Positions 26,511 to 32,668 of a DNA stretch of 32,668 nucleotides are shown one piece after another. Positions within the stretch are counted from its first letter, which is position 1; every line of letters begins with the position of its first letter. Both the position numbers and the translations under genes were made by a program. The stretch covers positions 1 through 32,668 of the forward strand of contig CABZIT010000011.1 of assembly GCA_902525795.1 (NCBI GenBank). Direction: 5' to 3'. Origin of the DNA: an uncultured Bacteroidota bacterium (GTDB lineage Bacteria > Bacteroidota > Bacteroidia > Flavobacteriales > Flavobacteriaceae). The notes under the pieces were generated by a model. The model was not told the DNA's origin and searched no databases. It saw nothing but the letters and a program-made list of their open reading frames with translations.

Positions 26511-27847
26511 CAAAATAGTTTTTCAACCTTGTTTATAGAATCTTTGAGACAACAAACAACAATCCTGTCTTGATTTAAAATCTTAAAATCCCCAAGCACA
26601 ATATTTCCTTTACCGTCTCTAATTACACCAGCAATAATAGCGGATCTTGGAAAATTTAAATCACGAACAACATTATTGCAAATTTTTGAATTTTCATTAA
26701 CTACAAATTCTAATAACTCTGCATCCATATTGTCAAGCTGAGATATCGCTACTACTTCAGCTTTATGAACATGTTTAGAAATTGCATCTGCAGCTAGTAA
26801 TTTTTTGTTGATTAAGGTATCAATACCACTAATTTGGGTTAGTTTATAATAATCAAGATTGTCAACTAAAGCAATTGTTTTGTCAATTCCTTTTGTATTT
26901 GCAATCAAGCTAGACATAATATTAGTTTCAGAATCACCAGTAACTGCAATAAATGCATCCATTTGATCCACTTGTTCTTCCTCCAAGAGGTCTGAGTTTG
27001 TTCCATCACCGTGAATAATAAGACATTCATTTAAATCCTCGGCTAACTCCTCTGCTCTTTCCTTATTGATTTCAACTAGCTTTACATTTATTTCATCATT
27101 TGCCAAGTCTTCAGCAACCTTTTTTCCAACTCGACCACCCCCCAATACCATTACATTTTTAATTGTGTCATTATTTTGGCCTGAAATATTTAGTAATTCC
27201 TCCTCACCTCCAGGCTCAGTCATAAATACAATATGGTCTCCATTTTTAAAAATAGTGTCCCCTCTCGGAATTATTGTTTTATCTCCTCTTTTAATAGAAA
27301 TTGGGAAAAAATGAGTTTCTGGAAAAATTTTTGCTGATTCAACCACCGTTTTTCCGACAAACTTTGAGGTATGTGTTGCGCTCAAACCAAGAGTGATTAA
27401 GGCTCCATCATCAAATTCAAAAGGATCAGTAAACTCAGACCTATTAATTACCATATTTATCTCTTTTGATGTAAGAATTTCAGGTGATATTAATTCACTA
27501 ATTCCTAGACTATCAAATTGTAAATCTTTTTCTTTTATAAGTTCTGGATTAGAAATTCTAGCGATTGTTTTTTTTGCACCCAAATTACTTGCTAAAAAAC
27601 AAGTTAAAAGATTAACAGACTCTGATGCAGTAACGCCAACAAACAAATCGCAATCTGAAACATTAGATTTTTTAAGTGTAGAAATTGATGTACAATCCCC
27701 TTGAACAACCTTTATATCCAATTGACTATTTGGGAAAGATAATTTCTCATCATTTGAATCAATCAGAGTAATTTCCTGAGATTCATAAGATAATAATTTT
27801 GCTAAATGAGACCCTACTTCACCGGATCCAGCAATTATTATTTTCAT
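26510..27847 (-). CDS. trkA: Trk potassium transport system NAD-binding regulatory protein
   Basis: Cytoplasmic gating subunit that binds nucleotides and controls TrkH. 445 residues made of two RCK repeats. The first Rossmann unit starts MKIIIAGSGEVGSHLAKLL, the second NVMVLGGGRVGKKVAEDL (about residue 230), and each is followed by a TrkA_C subdomain (for example KSKFVGKTVVESAK-like and CNNVVRDLNFPRSAIIAGV segments). Acidic residues at the ends of the second strands (ITLIDSND, VKLVEINKE) indicate NAD binding. It overlaps trkH by one base. Confidence 0.95.
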   Translation of the reverse strand: MKIIIAGSGEVGSHLAKLLSYESQEITLIDSNDEKLSFPNSQLDIKVVQGDCTSISTLKKSNVSDCDLFVGVTASESVNLLTCFLASNLGAKKTIARISNPELIKEKDLQFDSLGISELISPEILTSKEINMVINRSEFTDPFEFDDGALITLGLSATHTSKFVGKTVVESAKIFPETHFFPISIKRGDKTIIPRGDTIFKNGDHIVFMTEPGGEEELLNISGQNNDTIKNVMVLGGGRVGKKVAEDLANDEINVKLVEINKERAEELAEDLNECLIIHGDGTNSDLLEEEQVDQMDAFIAVTGDSETNIMSSLIANTKGIDKTIALVDNLDYYKLTQISGIDTLINKKLLAADAISKHVHKAEVVAISQLDNMDAELLEFVVNENSKICNNVVRDLNFPRSAIIAGVIRDGKGNIVLGDFKILNQDRIVVCCLKDSINKVEKLF

Positions 27848-27868
27848 TATTTATAATAATTCTTCAGG

Positions 27869-27876
27869 CAAATATA
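27869..27876 (-). promoter_or_regulatory. -7 box (TATATTTG) of the trkA-trkH operon
   Basis: On the minus strand TATATTTG matches TAnnTTTG, 21 bases upstream of the trkA ATG at 27847, so the leader would be about 15 bases. No TTG is seen at the normal -33 distance. The 130-base gap between trkA and porT holds this box and the porT box and nothing else I can recognise. Confidence 0.4.
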
Positions 27877-27953
27877 TGCTATTTTTAAATAATCAGATAT
27901 TAAGATTGGCAAATTATGAAACAATAAATTACTCATATTTTGGTTGTATAATT

Positions 27954-27961
27954 TATATTTG
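27954..27961 (+). promoter_or_regulatory. -7 box (TATATTTG) of porT
   Basis: TATATTTG matches TAnnTTTG and ends 16 bases before the porT ATG at 27978, implying a leader of about 10 bases. TTG triplets nearby (27940-27942 and 27944-27946) are too close to be a normal -33 element. Confidence 0.4.
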
Positions 27962-27977
27962 AAGAACAAAACAACTA

Positions 27978-28697
27978 ATGAGTTTAAGATATAAATTAAT
28001 AACGTTTATAATATTATTCTCTATTCAATATTCATTTGGACAATTCTACCAAAAAAAGCAGGTCTTAAATAATGAAAATTTTGATAAACCGCCATTATCG
28101 TGGGGTTATTTCCTAGGATTTAATAGTTATGACTTTAATTTTGATTATTTGAATAACAGATCGGATATTCAGACTGAAAAATCTACGGGATTCAATGTTG
28201 GATTAATAGGTAATATTAGAATCAATGATTATTTTGATTTTCGTTTTGAGCCAGGCTTGATAATGTCTAAAAGAAATATTTTATTTGATTACGTTGACTT
28301 TGGTTCTGATGAGTTTATTGAAAATATTCATTTGAGAGAGATAAAGTCAACCTACATACATTTCCCTCTTTTAGTAAAAATTTCATCCAAAAGATTAAAT
28401 AATTTTAAGCCATTTCTCCTTGGTGGTCTATCTACTGCTATTAATCTTTCAAGTAAAGAAAATAGTTTAAACGATAATAGTTTAGGAGAATTTAGAACAA
28501 AAAGGAACGTATTTTTTTACGAAATTGGTTTTGGAATCGATTTTTATTTAGAATGGTTTAAGTTTACCCCAAGCATTCGTGGAGTTTTTGCCATTAATGA
28601 CGAGCACATCCCTGATAATGAGATAGATAGCCCTTGGACATCTAATATAAGACATATGAAAACTAGTGGTTTTGTATTAAATTTTACTTTTCAATAA
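27978..28697 (+). CDS. porT: Type IX secretion/gliding protein PorT (SprT)
   Basis: 239 residues with a signal peptide (about 1-21, ending SIQYSFG). The mature part is an outer-membrane beta-barrel with NFDKPPLSWGYFLGFNSYDF and RINDYFDFRFEPGL segments typical of PorT in Flavobacteriia. PorT is needed for T9SS function in Porphyromonas gingivalis and as SprT in Flavobacterium johnsoniae; its exact role is not known, and it is counted among the outer-membrane proteins of the system. General PorT-family barrels share the fold, so the specific orthology rests on these N-terminal segments. It fits the Plug gene and sorting-domain proteins in the same window. Confidence 0.85.
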   Translation: MSLRYKLITFIILFSIQYSFGQFYQKKQVLNNENFDKPPLSWGYFLGFNSYDFNFDYLNNRSDIQTEKSTGFNVGLIGNIRINDYFDFRFEPGLIMSKRNILFDYVDFGSDEFIENIHLREIKSTYIHFPLLVKISSKRLNNFKPFLLGGLSTAINLSSKENSLNDNSLGEFRTKRNVFFYEIGFGIDFYLEWFKFTPSIRGVFAINDEHIPDNEIDSPWTSNIRHMKTSGFVLNFTFQ

Positions 28698-28710
28698 TTA
28701 TCAATTATTG
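28692..28710. repeat. Palindrome across the porT / RNA methyltransferase convergent junction
   Basis: CAATAATT (28692-28699) and AATTATTG (28703-28710) are perfect reverse complements around a 3-base centre. Both stop codons (porT 28695-28697 and SpoU-family gene 28701-28703) lie in it. It is AT-rich with one C-G pair and no T-tract, so a terminator role is only possible, not shown. Confidence 0.35.
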
Positions 28711-29408
28711 AGATGTGACAAAACAATTGCAACAGAGTTAGCAACATTCAAGCTATCAATTTTATCACCATATTTTTTAATTGTTATTGACTCGGAAACA
28801 ACTTTTTTTAAATGATTACTAATTCCCTCAGATTCATTTCCAAAAAAAATAATTTGATCTTTTTTAAAATTGTACTTTTTCAATGCTATGCCTTTCAAAT
28901 CAGCTAAAACTAAATTTTTTGATTTTTTAATCAAAAAATTAAGGTCTGAGTAAATAATATTAACTCTGGAAATAGACCCCATTGTAGCTTGTATAACTTT
29001 TGGATTGTAGCAGTCAACAGTATCCAAACTACATATTAAATCGTCAATTCCAAACCAGTCACATAGACGAATGATTGAACCAAGATTTCCTGGATCACTG
29101 ATATTTTCGAGAGCAATAATATTTTTACCAAAATTAATGTCTTTCAGCTCTGGTATTTTAAATATTGCTAAAACATTGTTAGGTGTTTTTAAATTACTGA
29201 TCATTGATAATTTTTCATTACTAATCTTAAAAAAACAATCATATTCTTCATATTTATTTTCAATTGAATAAATACTGTCAAGCTCAAGATTTGAGACTAA
29301 TAGTTCATCAACAACTTTACTCCCCTCAGCTACAAAAAGTTTATGTTTTTTTCTATTTTTTTTTTGGGATAAAGAGCGGATTAATTTTATCTGATTTTTT
29401 GTAATCAT
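28701..29408 (-). CDS. SpoU/TrmH-family RNA 2'-O-methyltransferase
   Basis: 235 residues from the ATG at 29408; a longer reading to 29438 adds ten residues not typical of the family. The N-terminal substrate-binding domain begins ITKNQIKLIRSLSQKKNRKK with FVAEGSKVVDELL. The SpoU catalytic knot has the three motifs: ISDPGNLGSIIRLCDWFG, FGNESEGIS and DSLNVANSVAIVLSH. These enzymes methylate the ribose 2'-OH of rRNA or tRNA; the target here cannot be assigned (RlmB-like or a 23S enzyme are possible). It ends 3 bases from porT. Confidence 0.92.
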   Translation of the reverse strand: MITKNQIKLIRSLSQKKNRKKHKLFVAEGSKVVDELLVSNLELDSIYSIENKYEEYDCFFKISNEKLSMISNLKTPNNVLAIFKIPELKDINFGKNIIALENISDPGNLGSIIRLCDWFGIDDLICSLDTVDCYNPKVIQATMGSISRVNIIYSDLNFLIKKSKNLVLADLKGIALKKYNFKKDQIIFFGNESEGISNHLKKVVSESITIKKYGDKIDSLNVANSVAIVLSHLNN

Positions 29409-29478
29409 ATTGTTAGTTATTATTAACTTTGACTTCATTAAAATTAAAGTAATCTAACCATAAAACATAACTATTTTA

Positions 29479-30546
29479 ATGAATCATAATATCAAACCAG
29501 GTGTAGCTACTGGAAATCAAGTACAAGAAATCCTGAAACTTGCAAAAAAAAAGAAGTTTGCTTTACCAGCGGTTAATGTAATTGGATCTAGCAGTATAAA
29601 TGCTGTTTTAGAAACAGCAAAAAAATTAAATTCACCAGTAATTATTCAGTTTTCAAATGGAGGCGCAACATTTAATTCTGGAAAGGGGTTAGAAAATGGA
29701 AATGAATTTTCATCAATCAATGGTGCTATTTCAGGTGCATTACATGTACACACCATGGCAAAAGCTTATGGAGTTCCAGTCATTTTACATACCGATCATT
29801 GTGCAAAAAAACTTTTGCCCTGGATTGATGGTTTAATGATCGCAAATGAAAAAATGTTTAACGATAAAGGTCATTCCTTATTTAGTTCTCATATGTTAGA
29901 TCTTTCAGAGGAGCCCATTGAAGAAAATATTGAAATATGTGAAGCATATCTCACAAGAATGTCTAAAATTGGAATGACTCTAGAAATTGAATTAGGGATA
30001 ACGGGTGGGGAGGAAGATGGAGTTGACAACTCTGATATTGATGAATCAAAACTCTATACTCAACCTGAAGAAGTTTCATATGCCTATGAAAATTTAATTA
30101 AAATTAGTGATAAGTTTATGGTTGCTGCAGCATTTGGAAATGTTCATGGAGTATATAAACCAGGGAATGTAAAATTAACCCCTAAGATTTTAAAGAATTC
30201 ACAGGAATATATTTCGAAGAAATTTAATGTTGAACATAATTCAATTGACTTTGTATTTCACGGAGGATCAGGATCTACAGTTGATGAAATTAGAGAGGCT
30301 ATTGATTATGGAGTCATTAAGATGAACATTGATACAGATATGCAATACGCTTACATGTCTGGAGTAAGAGATTATTTTATTAATAATATGGATTATTTAA
30401 AATCCCAAATTGGAAACCCAGAAGGTGAAGAAATCCCTAACAAAAAATATTACGACCCAAGAAAATGGATAAGAGAAGGTGAAAAAAGTTTTGTTGAAAG
30501 ACTATCTAAAGCTTTTCATGATTTAAATAATGTGAATACATTATAA
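29479..30546 (+). CDS. fbaA: Fructose-bisphosphate aldolase, class II
   Basis: Zinc-dependent cleavage of fructose 1,6-bisphosphate to dihydroxyacetone phosphate and glyceraldehyde 3-phosphate. 355 residues. The active-site Asp106 and zinc ligand His107 lie in HTDHCAKKLLPW, with further zinc ligands His223 (FGNVHGVY) and His261 (FHGGSGST). The C-terminal KMNIDTDMQYAY segment and the KYYDPRKWIREGE tail are typical of the FbaA (class IIA) group. It starts 70 bases from the divergent SpoU-family gene. No clear -7 box is seen before it. Confidence 0.97.
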   Translation: MNHNIKPGVATGNQVQEILKLAKKKKFALPAVNVIGSSSINAVLETAKKLNSPVIIQFSNGGATFNSGKGLENGNEFSSINGAISGALHVHTMAKAYGVPVILHTDHCAKKLLPWIDGLMIANEKMFNDKGHSLFSSHMLDLSEEPIEENIEICEAYLTRMSKIGMTLEIELGITGGEEDGVDNSDIDESKLYTQPEEVSYAYENLIKISDKFMVAAAFGNVHGVYKPGNVKLTPKILKNSQEYISKKFNVEHNSIDFVFHGGSGSTVDEIREAIDYGVIKMNIDTDMQYAYMSGVRDYFINNMDYLKSQIGNPEGEEIPNKKYYDPRKWIREGEKSFVERLSKAFHDLNNVNTL

Positions 30547-30551
30547 ATTTT

Positions 30552-30559
30552 TAGATTTG
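30552..30559 (+). promoter_or_regulatory. -7 box (TAGATTTG) between fbaA and accD
   Basis: TAGATTTG matches TAnnTTTG and lies in the 32-base fbaA-accD gap, 19 bases before the accD ATG, so accD may have its own start of transcription. There is no TTG at the normal -33 distance. Confidence 0.35.
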
Positions 30560-30578
30560 TTTTATTATACAAATTAGT

Positions 30579-31433
30579 ATGGCTTGGTTTAAAAGACGTA
30601 ACAAAGGAATTCAAACTCCAACTCAAGAGAAAAAAGATATTCCCAAAGGACTTTGGTATAAGTCCCCTACAGGAAAAGTTATAGATACCGATGAGTTGCA
30701 AAAGAATTTTTATGTAAGCCCTGAGGATGATTATCACGTTAGAATTGGTAGTAATGAATATTTTGCGATTTTATTTGATGGAAAGTTTAAAGAATTAGAC
30801 AAGTCATTAAGCTCAAAAGATCCCCTAAAATTTATCGATAAAAAAAAATATACAGAAAGACTTAAGGAGGCAAAAAATAAAACAAAACTTAACGATGCGA
30901 TTCGTACTGCAGTAGGAAAGTCCTCGGGTAAAGATATAGTAATTGCTTGCATGGACTTTAGCTTTATTGGTGGATCAATGGGTAGTGTTGTTGGGGAAAA
31001 AATTACTAGAGCAATTGACTATTCTATGAATAAAAAAATACCATTACTAATTATTTCCAAATCTGGTGGCGCGAGAATGATGGAGGCAGCTATTTCATTA
31101 ATGCAACTTGCAAAAACTTCAGCAAAACTTGCACAGTTATCTGAAGCTAAAATTCCTTATGTATCTTTGTGTACTGATCCCACGACAGGAGGAACAACTG
31201 CATCTTTTGCAATGTTAGGTGATGTAAATATTAGTGAGCCAGGTGCATTAATTGGATTTGCTGGGCCGAGAGTTGTAAAAGATACCACTGGAAAGGATTT
31301 ACCAGAAGGTTTTCAAACAGCAGAATTTGTTTTGGATCATGGATTTTTAGATTTTATTTCGCATAGAAGAGATTTAAAGAAAAAAATAAATTTATTTATT
31401 GATTTAATTTCAAATAAACCTGTAAGGGAATAG
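30579..31433 (+). CDS. accD: Acetyl-CoA carboxylase carboxyltransferase subunit beta, without zinc-ribbon cysteines
   Basis: With AccA transfers the carboxyl group from biotin to acetyl-CoA, giving malonyl-CoA for fatty-acid synthesis. 284 residues. The crotonase-like core has [49 protein letters not shown] and [13 protein letters not shown]. The N-terminal region that is a four-cysteine zinc ribbon in Escherichia coli reads [11 protein letters not shown] and [13 protein letters not shown] here: the metal cysteines align with Ser29, Gly32, Ser47 and Asp50. This is a whole-domain replacement rather than a damaged gene, since the surrounding sequence is well kept; I recall the same form in other Flavobacteriia. 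Confidence 0.95.
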   Translation: MAWFKRRNKGIQTPTQEKKDIPKGLWYKSPTGKVIDTDELQKNFYVSPEDDYHVRIGSNEYFAILFDGKFKELDKSLSSKDPLKFIDKKKYTERLKEAKNKTKLNDAIRTAVGKSSGKDIVIACMDFSFIGGSMGSVVGEKITRAIDYSMNKKIPLLIISKSGGARMMEAAISLMQLAKTSAKLAQLSEAKIPYVSLCTDPTTGGTTASFAMLGDVNISEPGALIGFAGPRVVKDTTGKDLPEGFQTAEFVLDHGFLDFISHRRDLKKKINLFIDLISNKPVRE

Positions 31434-31445
31434 TCTAATTTTTTA

Positions 31446-31453
31446 TATATTTG
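31446..31453 (+). promoter_or_regulatory. -7 box (TATATTTG) of rpsO
   Basis: TATATTTG matches TAnnTTTG, 12 bases after the accD stop and 45 bases before the rpsO ATG. Transcription would begin near 31459 and give a leader of about 40 bases, the longest predicted in this window. No TTG at the normal -33 distance. Confidence 0.45.
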
Positions 31454-31498
31454 CGCCGCTGAATGGCATACATAAAAATCATTTAAAATAATATTGGA

Positions 31499-31768
31499 AT
31501 GTATTTAACAAAAAATAACAAAGAAGATTTATTCAAAAAACACGGAAAAGGTGCAAAAGATACCGGAAGTGCTGAAGGTCAAATTGCTTTATTTACCCTT
31601 AGGATAAATCATTTAACTGAGCACTTAAAAAATAATAAAAAAGATTTCAATACAGAAAGAGCATTAGTAAAGCTGGTTGGAAAAAGAAGATCGCTACTTG
31701 ATTATTTAACTAAAAAAGATATTTTGAGATACAGAGCGATTGTTAAAGAACTAGGATTAAGAAAGTAG
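31499..31768 (+). CDS. rpsO: 30S ribosomal protein S15
   Basis: 89 residues, the standard size. Binds 16S rRNA early in 30S assembly. Recognised by KDTGSAEGQIALFTLRINHL and HLKNNKKDFNTERALVKLVG, followed by KRRSLLDYLTKKD and the RAIVKELGLRK C-terminus. It lies just before pnp, the common bacterial rpsO-pnp order. Confidence 0.97.
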   Translation: MYLTKNNKEDLFKKHGKGAKDTGSAEGQIALFTLRINHLTEHLKNNKKDFNTERALVKLVGKRRSLLDYLTKKDILRYRAIVKELGLRK

Positions 31769-31776
31769 TTATATCA

Positions 31777-31784
31777 TAGTTTTG
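31777..31784 (+). promoter_or_regulatory. Possible -7 box (TAGTTTTG) before pnp
   Basis: TAGTTTTG matches TAnnTTTG in the 77-base rpsO-pnp gap, 61 bases before the pnp ATG. There is no TTG at the usual distance, and no intrinsic terminator is seen after rpsO, so read-through from rpsO is also possible. Confidence 0.25.
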
Positions 31785-31845
31785 TTACTTATAGTTATTC
31801 ATTGGTCAAAACCTCAACACAAAATTTATAACCAAATTAATAATT

Positions 31846-32668
31846 ATGAAACCAAAAGTTTTTTAGAGAAACTATAGACCTGGGTGATGGAAGATCCATT
31901 ACCATTGAAACTGGTAAACTTGCAAAACAAGCACACGGATCTGTCGTTGTCCAGATGGGAAAATGTATGTTGTTATGTACCGTTGTATCAAACTACGAAA
32001 GTGCAAATGTAGATTTTTTACCGTTAACTGTTGATTACAGGGAAAAATTCGCTGCAGCTGGGAAATATCCTGGAGGATTTTTTAAAAGAGAAGCAAGACC
32101 TAGTAGTGACGAAATATTAACTATGAGACTTGTTGACAGGGTACTAAGACCTTTATTTCCCAAAGATTATCACAATGAAACACAAGTAATGATTCAATTA
32201 ATGTCACATGATGAAGAAGTAATGCCGGATGCATTAGCTGGATTAGCGGCTTCTGCTGCAATTCAACTTAGCGATTTTCCCTTTGAATGTCCAATTTCAG
32301 AGGCAAGAGCCGCAAGAATTAATGGGGAATTCGTAATTAACCCTAGTAGATTACAATTAGAAGAAGCTGACATTGATATCATGGTTGGTGCTTCTAAAGA
32401 TTCAGTGATGATGGTAGAAGGTGAAATGGAAGAATGCTCTGAAGAAGAAATGGTTGAAGCTATTAAGTTTGCACATGAATTCATTAAAAAACAGTGTGAT
32501 GCTCAGGAAAAGTTAGCCATAGCTTTTGGTAAAAAAGAAACTCGTGAATACGATCCAGAAGAAGAAGACAAAAGCTTAATGAATAAAGTAAATGATTTTA
32601 CTTACGATAAATGCTATGAAGTTGCCAAAAAGGGATTATCTAAAGCTGAAAGAGCGGAAGCTTTTGGT
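31846..32668 (+). CDS. pnp: Polyribonucleotide nucleotidyltransferase, 5' part, with an apparent +1 frameshift after codon 6
   Basis: Phosphorolytic 3'-5' exoribonuclease of the RNA degradation machinery; the window holds the first about 270 codons, covering the first RNase PH domain. From the ATG at 31846 the frame reads MKPKVF and then TAG. From 31865, in the next frame, it continues [19 protein letters not shown], then [54 protein letters not shown] and [19 protein letters not shown] to the window end without a stop. The two parts join into the family's normal N-terminus if one T is removed from the T6 run at 31859-31864. In the second frame no ATG, GTG or TTG exists before the ATG of QMGKCML, and a TGA lies at 31847. 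The break could be an assembly error, slippage or a real mutation. Confidence 0.88.

Noticed and set aside
32263-32484. Minus-strand open frame of 73 codons opposite pnp
   Set aside because: Serine-rich antisense shadow of the conserved PNPase frame.
1-32668. CRISPR arrays, tRNA or rRNA genes, transposases, phage genes, tandem repeats
   Set aside because: None was seen on reading the sequence and its frames.

Overview
The window looks like a chromosomal segment of a marine member of the Flavobacteriia (Bacteroidetes), probably a streamlined uncultured lineage. The basis is the AT-rich sequence, the lack of Shine-Dalgarno motifs before starts, several Bacteroidetes-type -7 boxes (TAnnTTTG), type IX secretion system (T9SS) parts and cargo, an nqrABCDEF-apbE operon, and flavobacterial forms of AccD and a map-linked methyltransferase. 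No tRNA, rRNA, CRISPR, insertion sequence, phage gene or attachment site was seen. Gene density is very high and no gene-free stretch reaches 300 bases.

Layout. 1-165: 3' end of a probable peptidase E gene. 193-3289 (+): gpmI, map and a SAM methyltransferase, nearly abutting. 3291-10280 (-): the Na+-translocating NADH:quinone reductase operon nqrA-B-C-D-E-F followed by apbE, whose product attaches FMN to NqrB and NqrC. 10388-13697 (+): the T9SS Plug protein (DUF5103), apaG and pruA. 13694-23127: an envelope and secretion cluster with an Omp28-like lipoprotein (-), a TlpA-like thioredoxin and a DUF6029 barrel (+), an unrecognised secreted protein (-), an Omp28-like protein with a T9SS tail (+) and a large M36 metalloprotease with a T9SS tail (+). 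23124-23744 (-): rsmG. 23833-25020 (+): aspartate aminotransferase. 25023-27847 (-): trkA-trkH potassium uptake. 27978-28697 (+): porT of the T9SS. 28701-29408 (-): SpoU-family RNA methyltransferase. 29479-32668 (+): fbaA, accD, rpsO and the 5' part of pnp.

How the genes fit together. NQR with ApbE would convert NADH oxidation into a sodium gradient, and TrkAH handles potassium. Plug and PorT belong to the T9SS, and at least two, probably three, nearby secreted proteins carry the C-terminal sorting domain that system recognises. gpmI, fbaA, accD, aspC and pruA are central metabolism; map, rsmG, the SpoU enzyme, rpsO and pnp serve protein and RNA processing.

No clearly new multi-gene system was found. 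The best leads are an apparent one-base frameshift at codon 7 of pnp, a 16-bp compound hairpin made from the two coding ends at 3276-3320, six convergent gene pairs whose stops overlap or nearly touch, variant flavinylation motifs in NqrB and NqrC, and two proteins that have lost zinc-ribbon cysteines.
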